Positions 5,340-10,861 of a stretch of 10,861 bases of DNA are shown here, in pieces (the first letter of the stretch is position 1; each line of letters begins with the position of its first letter). The stretch is from positions 1 through 10,861 of the forward strand of contig CASBPW010000125.1 of the NCBI GenBank assembly GCA_949127685.1. Reading direction: 5' to 3'. This DNA comes from Candidatus Sivonenia alaskensis PMM_0068. GTDB taxonomy: Bacteria > Cyanobacteriota > Cyanobacteriia > Gloeobacterales > PMM-0068. The position numbers were made by a program, and so were the translations under genes. The notes below the pieces were generated by a model. The model was not told where the DNA came from. It was given only the letters and a program-made list of their open reading frames with translations, and did not search any database.

Positions 5340-6716
5340 ATGGCAAACAAATCTTCCCTTCTTTCCTTTCCCTGGATTTGGCCTATAACGGGTGGGGGCG
5401 TCATCGCCGGAGCCGTAGTAGCCTGGCTGAATGTACCCATTCAAGTAGAAGTTAGTGTCCAAAATGGCCAAGAAGGAGTAGACCCTCGGATACCGATCGC
5501 CGTAAATCTTATTGGTTGGGGAGCTCAAATCCAAAACCTAGAACTGACAACCTCTACAGGCAAACTGATTAAAAAAATCTCCCAGCCTCAGCAAGCATCA
5601 GACCGCTACGTGCTCAGTGGTCTAAAGCCCAGTGAAACCTACCAGCTAAACATGGAAGCCAGCCGCCAATTCCCCCAAGAACAATTGGTCAGCACAGTCC
5701 AATTCTCCACCCTTAGACAACCAGAGCTGGTCAGCGAACCTCCAAAGGTTTTGCCCAAGGACGGAGCTATCCGTTTGGAATTTTCTGAGCCCGTCACAAA
5801 GGTGGAAGTTAAGGGTATTCCTGCGCAAGTAGAATTTTCTGCAGAGGGCAAGACCGTCATCCTGAAGCCAGAAAATTATAAACAAGGCGAACGCTATACC
5901 GTCGAAGTCACCGGGGTTGCCCAGAAGGACTTCCCCATCGCCCCTGTTACCTTCAAAATCAGAACCCCTGATGCTCTTACCCTAGAGGCTTCCATCGCGG
6001 ATAAGCAGCAAAGTTTAGGGGTGGGCATACCCTTGGCACTGAACTTTAGTAAAGCTCCGGCCAATCCAGAAGCACTCCTAGACAAAATAACCTTAGACCC
6101 CATCCCTCCAGGGAAATGGAAATGGACCAATAGCAAGACGCTCCGCTATGTTCTAGAGGACGGAGTATGGCCTGCCATGACAACCTATACCCTAACGGCA
6201 GACTTGAAAGATTGGAAAGCAGTCGATGGCTCCTGGATTGAGGAACCGCTAAATACGACCTTCAGCTTTGGTCCAGACCATCGATTTGAAGTAGACCTCT
6301 CCCGTCAACGGGCTATGGCTATTGAAAATGGCAAGGTGGTCCGAGAATTTAAAATTAGCAGTGGCAAGGGAGCAACTCCCACCGTGACTGGGACGTTCTA
6401 TATCTACCGCCGGGTCAAGATCAAAACAATGACCAGTGGCGGTGACCCCCAAGGCCCAGGATTTTACAGCGTCGACAATGTCCCCTTCGTTCAATATTTC
6501 CACAGAGGATATGCGTTTCACGGAGCATGGTGGCACAACAATTTTGGTCGTCCCATGAGTCACGGCTGCATCAATATGAGCACCCAGATTAAAAACGCCA
6601 GAAGTGTAAACGAGGATGCTGGCTGGCTCTGGAAATTTGGAGCGGTGGGAACGCCGGTTAGAGTTTACGGCAAAGCCCCAGGCACGGTTGCGAGGATAGC
6701 AAAATCAAAACAATAA
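5340..6716 (+). CDS. Membrane-anchored L,D-transpeptidase (YkuD) with Ig-like domains
   Basis: This 458-aa envelope enzyme should cross-link peptidoglycan stem peptides through 3-3 bonds, or attach proteins to them. One membrane segment (about 14-30) anchors it with the bulk outside. Residues about 34-125 and 130-210 look like beta-sandwich (bacterial Ig-like) domains, and 213-310 a third (ALNFSKAP, TLRYVLEDGVWPAMTTYTLT). The YkuD catalytic domain is at about 315-445: FEVDLSRQRAMAIENGKVVR (316-335), GTFYIYRR (351-358), then HGAWW (394-398) and the catalytic RPMSHGCINM (404-413) with nucleophile C410 and H394/H408. All expected active-site residues are present. The layout (anchor, Ig-like domains, YkuD) recalls the mycobacterial Ldt enzymes. 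The ATG at 5340 has only TTAGG close by. It lies between a terminator and a convergent gene, so it is probably transcribed alone. Confidence 0.88.
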   Translation: MANKSSLLSFPWIWPITGGGVIAGAVVAWLNVPIQVEVSVQNGQEGVDPRIPIAVNLIGWGAQIQNLELTTSTGKLIKKISQPQQASDRYVLSGLKPSETYQLNMEASRQFPQEQLVSTVQFSTLRQPELVSEPPKVLPKDGAIRLEFSEPVTKVEVKGIPAQVEFSAEGKTVILKPENYKQGERYTVEVTGVAQKDFPIAPVTFKIRTPDALTLEASIADKQQSLGVGIPLALNFSKAPANPEALLDKITLDPIPPGKWKWTNSKTLRYVLEDGVWPAMTTYTLTADLKDWKAVDGSWIEEPLNTTFSFGPDHRFEVDLSRQRAMAIENGKVVREFKISSGKGATPTVTGTFYIYRRVKIKTMTSGGDPQGPGFYSVDNVPFVQYFHRGYAFHGAWWHNNFGRPMSHGCINMSTQIKNARSVNEDAGWLWKFGAVGTPVRVYGKAPGTVARIAKSKQ

Positions 6717-6741
6717 TACAATGTATAAAAACAGAAAAAAT

Positions 6742-6755
6742 TGTTCAATTGAACA
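6742..6755. repeat. 14-bp perfect palindrome between convergent genes
   Basis: TGTTCAATTGAACA is its own reverse complement. It lies 25 bp after the transpeptidase stop and 56 bp before the stop of the convergent GNAT gene. Nearby AGAAAAAATT (6732-6741) and AATTTTTTC (6792-6800) are also nearly complementary. The spacer probably ends transcription from both sides, though no classic GC stem is present; the palindrome could also be a protein site. Confidence 0.4.
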
Positions 6756-6810
6756 TTCAATAGGATTAATCAGAAGACTGCATAGACAGCAAATTTTTTC
6801 AGAACGGAAT

Positions 6811-7425
6811 TTAGATCAATCTCAAGGATATATAGCCAAAATAACCAAATTTGCTTTGGAGTTCGTTTGGTAAATCGTTTTTGGGAATGGAATAAAAACC
6901 AAGACGAGTATAGTATTTGACCAAATTGGACTGACACAGCAGGTAAATCGGCTTTTTACCCTTTTGCCTGAAGTAATTTACCAAATCAGAGCCAAAGCCT
7001 TGATTACGATGAGCAGGAAAAACGAAAAGCTGATCAAGATAAGAATAGGTATCGTATTGAATGAATTGGGCAGAACCTAGTAGCAGATCATTACTTTCAA
7101 TAACCCAAATCTCAGCATAGGGTAGGGGCTGAAAAAATAAAACCCAAGATAAAACAGCTAAATAAATGGTGAGGGGCATTCCCACTAGCAAAAAGGCAAT
7201 TATATCTAACTCTTTACTATGACCCAGAGAAGGGAAATATGAAACGATATAGAGTGTAGCTATAAATGGAATCAGTAACAAGATAATCACTAATAAAGTA
7301 GCAATCAGGCTTCTTGGTGTCATCAGACGCATCTTCCGTAGCGCCCAACTATCGGTAGAGAGAGCAGGACGAATCACATAAGCGGGAGCAGGAGGAAAAG
7401 ATTGAGAGGTTGAAGAAAGAGCCAA
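6811..7425 (-). CDS. GNAT-family N-acetyltransferase-like protein with an inserted two-helix membrane hairpin
   Basis: The 204-aa protein starts like a GNAT (YVIRPALSTDSWALRKMRL, 16-34: strand 1 and helix 1). It then has two strongly hydrophobic stretches (about 39-63 and 74-98), and returns to the fold with YAEIWVIESNDLLLGSAQFI (103-122). Motif A, LDQLFVFPAHRNQGFGSDLV (130-149), holds the acetyl-CoA loop RNQGFG. PIYLLCQSNLVKYYTRLGF (159-177) and LPNELQSKFGYFGY (185-198) match the C-terminal pattern of cyanobacterial GNATs. The insertion sits where helix 2 normally is and would fix the enzyme to a membrane with the catalytic part in the cytoplasm. Substrate unknown. TTG at 7425 is chosen because GGAGGT lies 5 nt upstream; an ATG at 7430 is in another frame, and GTG at residue 17 is an alternative start. 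It lies 230 bp after lepA. Confidence 0.8.
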   Translation of the reverse strand: MALSSTSQSFPPAPAYVIRPALSTDSWALRKMRLMTPRSLIATLLVIILLLIPFIATLYIVSYFPSLGHSKELDIIAFLLVGMPLTIYLAVLSWVLFFQPLPYAEIWVIESNDLLLGSAQFIQYDTYSYLDQLFVFPAHRNQGFGSDLVNYFRQKGKKPIYLLCQSNLVKYYTRLGFYSIPKNDLPNELQSKFGYFGYISLRLI

Positions 7426-7431
7426 TTCATA

Positions 7432-7437
7432 CCTCCG
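7432..7437 (-). promoter_or_regulatory. Shine-Dalgarno deciding the TTG start of the GNAT gene
   Basis: GGAGGT on the minus strand is followed by ATGAA and then TTG (7425-7423). The 5-nt spacing suits TTG; the ATG directly touching the site (7430-7428) is too close and opens a different 18-codon frame. Confidence 0.6.
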
Positions 7438-7467
7438 GCCGAACGTAGATAATTAGGTTAACAATCT

Positions 7468-7489
7468 AAAAAGACGGGCGAGGTGCCGT
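7468..7489 (-). terminator. Weak terminator-like hairpin in the lepA-GNAT spacer
   Basis: On the minus strand, ACGGC-acctc-GCCcGT forms a 5-bp stem with one bulged C and is followed by CTTTTT. It is 167 nt past the lepA stop and 43 nt before the GNAT start, so it could end lepA read-through or attenuate the GNAT transcript. The stem is short. Confidence 0.4.
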
Positions 7490-7589
7490 TTGAATTTTGC
7501 TACCTAGAGGCCTAATTCAAGTATTCCCAAATGCTGAAGTTAAATCTCTGAAAGCCAGACTAACCTGACCTTCAAACTATGAAGCAAAG

Positions 7590-7612
7590 GGTTTATCTTC
7601 CAAGAGATAACC
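7590..7612 (-). terminator. Hairpin just downstream of lepA
   Basis: On the minus strand, GGTTATCT-cttgga-AGATaAACC makes an 8-bp stem with one bulged base, followed by CTTTGCTT. It begins 43 nt after the lepA stop. The weak T-run makes it a doubtful intrinsic terminator; it may instead stabilise the 3' end of the mRNA. Confidence 0.35.
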
Positions 7613-7655
7613 AGCAGTCCCTACCTATTTCTCTGCACATATTGCCCCCCAGAGT

Positions 7656-9467
7656 TTAGTCCTCATCCAATTTAAGAATAGCCATAAATGCTTCTTGGGG
7701 CACTTCCACCGAACCTACGGATTTCATCCGTTTTTTGCCCTCTTTTTGTTTTTCTAAGAGCTTTTTCTTACGAGTAATGTCCCCGCCGTAGCATTTAGCT
7801 AGAACGTTTTTGCGGATGGGCGCTATATTTTCCCGTGCCACGACCTTACTGCCAATTGCAGCCTGGATAGGTACCTGAAACTGCTGTCGGGGAATCAATT
7901 TTTTCAGTTTCTCCGTCAGTTGTCTACCAATAGTGGGAGCTTTGTCCGCATGACAGATCACCGATAAAGAGTCCACACTTTCTCCATTCAGTACTATATC
8001 TAAGCGCACCAGCCTATCGGCTCGATAGCCAATGAACTGGTATTCCATCGAGGCATAGCCACGGGAGCGAGATTTCAGTTGGTCAAAGAAGTCAGAAATC
8101 ACCTCAGCCAAAGGCAACTCATAAATTAAGGTTGTACGGTTTTGAGTGAGGTACTTCATATCTTTGAAAATCCCACGCCGATTTTGACATAGCTCCATCA
8201 AGGTCCCCACATATTCTGGCGGGGTGATCACTTCCATCTTTACGTAAGGCTCTTCTACTTTTTCTCGTAGGTTAGGGTCGGGCAAATCGGCAGGATTTTG
8301 AATCTCTGTAACCGAACCATTGATGAAGGTGATTCGATAGACTACCGAAGGCGCTGTAGTGACCAAGTCCAGGTCATACTCTCGTTCCAGGCGTTCTTGC
8401 ACAATCTCCATATGGAGCAACCCCAAGAATCCGCAACGAAAACCAAACCCTAAAGCTCCAGAACTTTCTGGCTCAAAGCTTAGGGCCGCATCGTTCAGAC
8501 TCAGTTTATTCAGGGCTTCCCGCAGGTCTTCAAACTGATCAGAGTCTGTAGGATAGAGGCCACAATATACCATGGGCGTGGCTTTACGATAGCCGGGTAG
8601 GCCCTCTTTCGCTGGGTTTGCGACCAGGGTGATCGTATCGCCGACTCGGGCATCGCCTACGGTCTTAATCGAGGCAGAAAGAAAACCGACTTCCCCTGCA
8701 TGAAGTTCATCTACCGCTACTTGATAGGGCTTAAGTACCCCTAGATCATCAACCTCAAACTCCTTGCTGGTCGCCATGAAGCGAATTTTATCCTTGCGTC
8801 GAACCGTCCCATCCATAACCCGGAAGTAGACAACCACCCCGCGGTAGGCATCGTAGTAGCTGTCAAAAATCAGCGCCCGCAGGGGCTCTTGAATCGTGTC
8901 TTTAGGGGGCGGGACATTCCGAACAATTGCTTCCAGAATTTCAGTGATGCCAATGCCTTCTTTGGCAGAGGTGTAAATCGCTCCAGCAGTATCCAAACCA
9001 ATCATCTCTTCGATCTCAGCAGCAACCCTCTCTGGCTCTGCTCCTGGCAGATCAATCTTATTGAGGACAGGAATGATCTCTAGATCATTTTCTAGGGCTA
9101 AATAAACATTGGCCAGAGTCTGAGCTTCTACCCCTTGGGACGCATCCACCACAAGCAAGGCCCCTTCACAGGCGGCCAGCGAACGAGACACCTCATAGGT
9201 GAAATCTACGTGGCCAGGAGTATCAATCAAGTTCAAGACATACGCTTGACCATCCTGAGCGATATAGTCCATACGGGCAGCCTGCAGCTTAATGGTGATT
9301 CCCCGCTCCCGCTCTAAATCCATATTGTCTAGGTGTTGCGCCGTCAAGTCTCTGTCACTCACCGTACCCGTAGCTTGGAGCAGGCGATCAGCCAAAGTAG
9401 ACTTGCCGTGGTCAATGTGGGCAATGATGGAGAAGTTGCGGATCCGAGACACAGGCACATCGGTCAT
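7656..9467 (-). CDS. lepA: Elongation factor 4 (LepA), translational GTPase
   Basis: The 603-aa protein is full length for LepA (about 600). The GTPase motifs are all present: G1 AHIDHGKST (16-24), G2 RERGITIK (53-60), G3 DTPGHVDF (82-89) with H86, G4 NKID (136-139) and G5 SAK (167-169). Domain II follows (about 190-280), then the EF-G-like domains III and V, and the LepA-specific C-terminal domain, which begins near RQQFQVPIQAAIGSKVVARE and ends with the basic RKKKLLEKQKEGKKRMK and VEVPQEAFMAILKLDED. LepA binds ribosomes and is linked to back-translocation and 30S assembly. The sequence reads like the cyanobacterial/plastid branch. ATG at 9467 has no Shine-Dalgarno, which is common in cyanobacteria. 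No lepB follows it; the next gene is a GNAT 230 bp away. Confidence 0.98.
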   Translation of the reverse strand: MTDVPVSRIRNFSIIAHIDHGKSTLADRLLQATGTVSDRDLTAQHLDNMDLERERGITIKLQAARMDYIAQDGQAYVLNLIDTPGHVDFTYEVSRSLAACEGALLVVDASQGVEAQTLANVYLALENDLEIIPVLNKIDLPGAEPERVAAEIEEMIGLDTAGAIYTSAKEGIGITEILEAIVRNVPPPKDTIQEPLRALIFDSYYDAYRGVVVYFRVMDGTVRRKDKIRFMATSKEFEVDDLGVLKPYQVAVDELHAGEVGFLSASIKTVGDARVGDTITLVANPAKEGLPGYRKATPMVYCGLYPTDSDQFEDLREALNKLSLNDAALSFEPESSGALGFGFRCGFLGLLHMEIVQERLEREYDLDLVTTAPSVVYRITFINGSVTEIQNPADLPDPNLREKVEEPYVKMEVITPPEYVGTLMELCQNRRGIFKDMKYLTQNRTTLIYELPLAEVISDFFDQLKSRSRGYASMEYQFIGYRADRLVRLDIVLNGESVDSLSVICHADKAPTIGRQLTEKLKKLIPRQQFQVPIQAAIGSKVVARENIAPIRKNVLAKCYGGDITRKKKLLEKQKEGKKRMKSVGSVEVPQEAFMAILKLDED

Positions 9468-9480
9468 GTTTTTTTGAAGA

Positions 9481-9496
9481 AAGAATAACTATTCTT
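9481..9496. promoter_or_regulatory. Inverted repeat in the lepA leader
   Basis: AAGAATA (9481-9487) and TATTCTT (9490-9496) are perfectly complementary around two bases, centred about 21 bp upstream of the lepA ATG. With a 2-nt centre it is a poor RNA hairpin, so a protein site overlapping the leader or promoter is more likely. The nearest -10-like element for lepA on the minus strand is TATGAT at 9504-9499, with no good -35. Confidence 0.35.
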
Positions 9497-9894
9497 GATC
9501 ATAAAGCCCTGAGCAAAATATCGAGTTATACCATTCGGATTTCTCCTTGGAACTTTCCCCGTGGGACAGCAGTTGTCCACAGATATAGCCTGACTCTTCA
9601 GGTAATTGAGTACGAGGAAATACGGTAGTGCAGCATTCTTGCTTTGCTGAGTCCCAAAGAGATCACGGATAGATTGAACCTAAGGCCAGTGTTATATTTT
9701 GGTCATCGAGAAACTAACTGGTTGTTAACCATAAATCTGCGTCAAGCGAATTTCAAACCATACTTCAAGATAAGTTTCCTGATCTAGTTGAAAACCTGCA
9801 TGTCATTTGGATAAATTCCTAATCCCGTGACTAGCTATACAGGTTTTTGATTATATTCTACTGCTCCCTGATGCAACGAGTTCAGAGTCCTATT
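9497..9894. other. Spacer without a recognised gene between lepA and the hypothetical pair
   Basis: No frame here looks like a gene and no RNA gene was recognised. It must hold the lepA promoter (left) and the promoter of the plus-strand pair (right). Seen in it: a lone DnaA-box-like TTGTCCACA (9573-9581) whose left half pairs with GGACA at 9564-9568; TGGTT-gtt-AACCA (9719-9731); and a perfect 8-bp inverted repeat AAAACCTG (9791-9798) / CAGGTTTT (9840-9847), 41 bases apart, just upstream of the candidate -10 at 9852-9857. None is strong enough to name. Confidence 0.5.
9852..9857 (+). promoter_or_regulatory. Candidate -10 element of the hypothetical two-gene unit
   Basis: TATATT matches the -10 consensus at 5 of 6 positions; TGACTA at 9828-9833 is a poor -35 at 18 bp. 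Transcription would start near 9864, which rules out the upstream TTG (9847) as the start codon and leaves ATG 9871 (nearly leaderless) or ATG 9895. Confidence 0.3.
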
Positions 9895-10311
9895 ATGCTA
9901 ATCCAAACCCAGCCTCCCACTAATTTTTCCCCTAGCCTGTCTTCAGCCCTTACCCCACAGTCGTTCTATGAAGCCTATTGCTGGGTAGTTTTTACCCGTG
10001 CAGTCGGAGAAAGCAGCATGGTCGACGCATGGCAGGACCTAGCCCACGTCTACAGTGATTTTGACCCGCTCAAAATAAATAAAGAAACAGCGATTAATGC
10101 CGAAGAGTGGTTGGATTCTGAGACAACCTTGGGGCCAAGTCAATGTGCCTTGATGATTCAGCTTTTGGGTTGGGATCGGTTCTGTCAAGAATTTGTCAAA
10201 ACGGCGGACCCCAAAAAGTCTTTGGCACTCCTTCACGGTATGGACTGGATGAGTATCCAGCAGCTTGGTCGCCTTCTAGATATGGAGTATTTTTCGGGAG
10301 TAACTGAGTAA
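9895..10311 (+). CDS. Hypothetical protein, first gene of a coupled pair
   Basis: From ATG 9895 the product is 138 aa; ATG 9871 (adds MQRVQSPI) and TTG 9847 are in the same frame. ATG 9895 is chosen because the candidate promoter leaves it a normal leader, though no ribosome site is clear. There is no signal peptide or membrane segment. The first 20 residues are Pro/Ser/Thr-rich; the rest is helical and rich in aromatic residues: FYEAYCWVVFTRAVGESSMV (24-43), DAWQDLAHVYSDF (44-56), CALMIQLLGWDRFCQEFVKT (84-103) and LLHGMDWMSIQQLGRLLDME (112-131). There is no catalytic signature, so it may be a binding or scaffold protein. Its stop overlaps the start of the next small gene (TAATG), so the two are probably made together. 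Not recognised; function unknown. Confidence 0.7.
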   Translation: MLIQTQPPTNFSPSLSSALTPQSFYEAYCWVVFTRAVGESSMVDAWQDLAHVYSDFDPLKINKETAINAEEWLDSETTLGPSQCALMIQLLGWDRFCQEFVKTADPKKSLALLHGMDWMSIQQLGRLLDMEYFSGVTE

Positions 10312-10487
10312 TGCCGATACTAATTCAACGGCTGAACGAACTGCTCGCCACCGGGCTTACTTTAGATGCCGCTGTGACCGCTGTAGCCCGTGAAAAACAA
10401 CTATCATCGATCGGTCGTCAAAAACTGCTCGCGGCATACCGAGCAAGCAACCGGGCCTCCAGCAGCTTGATCTCCTTCGAGGTATAG
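10311..10487 (+). CDS. Small hypothetical protein (58 aa), translationally coupled to the upstream gene
   Basis: ATG at 10311-10313 shares its A with the TAA stop of the preceding gene (TAATG). The frame stays open for 58 codons to TAG at 10485-10487, beginning MPILIQRLNELLATGLTLDA and ending LISFEV. The product is mostly helical, with heptad-like leucines (LIQRLNELLATGLTL) and a basic central part (REKQ, GRQKLLAAYRASNR). It has no signal peptide or membrane segment. It is followed 40 bp later by an intrinsic terminator, so the pair forms a complete unit. The overlap, the lack of any other frame in the region and the terminator position support a real gene. It could bind the upstream protein. 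The family is not recognised. Confidence 0.6.
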   Translation: MPILIQRLNELLATGLTLDAAVTAVAREKQLSSIGRQKLLAAYRASNRASSSLISFEV

Positions 10488-10527
10488 AGTGGTCTGGCTA
10501 AGAATAGCTAGCGCATGTTTGAATTTG

Positions 10528-10556
10528 AAGGGGTACTGTGAGCGGTGTCCCTTTTT
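10528..10556 (+). terminator. Intrinsic terminator of the hypothetical two-gene unit
   Basis: AAGGGGTACTG (10528-10538) pairs with CGGTGTCCCTT (10543-10553) over 11 bp, including three G-U pairs, around the tetraloop TGAG, and the arm runs on into a T-run (10552-10556). It lies 40 bp after the 58-codon gene and 6 bp before the stop of the convergent ABC-transporter gene. Confidence 0.8.
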
Positions 10557-10562
10557 GCTTCG

Positions 10563-10861
10563 TTACTCCTCAGCTACCTGAAAAGAAGCAATCCCCACTG
10601 CTTGCCCATATAACTCTTCGGCAAAGTGACAAGCAGTCCAGTGAGCAGGAACAATTTCTCTGAGGCTAGGGGGCTCTTCACAAGCGGCTTTCGCATAGGG
10701 ACAACGAGTCCGGAATCGGCAGCCCGATGGAGGATTGGCTGGAGAAGGCAAGTCCCCTTGAAGCAGAATACGCTTGCGCTGATTTCTCAGTTTAGGGTCT
10801 GGAATCGGGACGGCAGAGAGCAAAGACTCGGTATAAGGATGAAAAGCCTGTCGTTCTAGAG
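10563..10861 (-). CDS. Oligopeptide/dipeptide ABC transporter ATP-binding protein, C-terminal fragment
   Basis: The last 98 residues of a minus-strand gene that enters from the right edge, read from the second codon position (LERQAFHPYTES and on). HPYTESLLSAVPIPDP is the hallmark of the C-terminal extension (oligo_HPY region) of Opp/Dpp-type ATPases such as OppD, OppF and DppF, which power import of peptides or related solutes (nickel, some sugars). LLQGDLPSPANPPSGCRFRT follows, with the cysteine cluster C-x5-C-x6-C and a final HWTACHF. These four cysteines have been reported to bind an iron-sulfur cluster in an Opp ATPase, as I recall. The Walker A/B and signature motifs lie outside the window. 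Which substrate is carried cannot be told; the permease and binding-protein genes would be further right. Confidence 0.92.
   Translation of the reverse strand, partial: LERQAFHPYTESLLSAVPIPDPKLRNQRKRILLQGDLPSPANPPSGCRFRTRCPYAKAACEEPPSLREIVPAHWTACHFAEELYGQAVGIASFQVAEE

Noticed and set aside
5493..5500. Possible HIP1-like octamer (CGATCGCC)
   Set aside because: It matches HIP1 (GCGATCGC) only when shifted by one base and is not flanked by the missing G; no true HIP1 was seen.
8889..9477. Plus-strand frames opposite lepA
   Set aside because: They are antisense to a fully conserved LepA and have no family features.
9573..9581. DnaA-box-like TTGTCCACA as a sign of a replication origin
   Set aside because: It is a single copy with no cluster of boxes, no dnaA/dnaN nearby and no marked AT-rich unwinding region.
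1..10861. tRNA, rRNA, CRISPR array, insertion sequence
   Set aside because: No cloverleaf with CCA end, no regularly spaced repeats, and no transposase frame or long terminal inverted repeats were seen on reading both strands by eye.

Overview
The window looks like chromosomal DNA of a cyanobacterium. The best evidence is the LepA protein, whose whole length reads like the cyanobacterial branch of the family. Supporting evidence is the ExbB/ExbD pair, the fused HisI-HisE protein, a GNAT protein with the cyanobacterial C-terminal pattern (YLLC..NL..YYTRLGF), and a secreted helical-repeat protein next to a Ser/Thr kinase. Base composition is moderate and no HIP1 octamer (GCGATCGC) was seen by eye. 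An Acaryochloris-like or other filamentous/unicellular lineage is possible, but the genus cannot be fixed from the sequence alone.

Layout. 1-717 (minus): a secreted TPR-like protein followed 3 bp later by the N-terminus of a Ser/Thr protein kinase that runs off the left edge. 842-2383 (minus): a fused uroporphyrinogen-III methyltransferase / uroporphyrinogen-III synthase at the siroheme/heme branch point. It is divergent from exbB-exbD (2599-3721, plus), which encode an inner-membrane proton-driven energiser. An unusual leader of alternating complementary segments (3760-3814) lies between exbD and an AT-rich orphan gene (3833-4330). Next come hisIE (4506-5126), a strong terminator, and a membrane-anchored L,D-transpeptidase (5340-6716). 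The minus strand then carries a GNAT-type protein with two membrane segments inserted in its fold (6811-7425) and lepA (7656-9467). A 427-bp spacer without a recognised gene leads to a two-gene plus-strand unit of unknown function. Its second member is only 58 codons long and overlaps the first by one base (TAATG). The unit ends at a clear intrinsic terminator (10528-10556). The right edge holds the C-terminus of an oligopeptide/dipeptide ABC-transporter ATPase (minus strand, cut by the window).

How it fits together. Most genes are independent housekeeping or envelope functions in short units: tetrapyrrole synthesis, histidine synthesis, translation (LepA), cell wall cross-linking, and TonB-type energy transduction. 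No mobile element, CRISPR array, RNA gene or recognisable defence system was found. The parts most worth a second look are the GNAT with a membrane hairpin, the coupled 58-aa gene, the alternating hairpin leader before the AT-rich orphan, and the altered SAM-site motifs of the CobA-HemD fusion.
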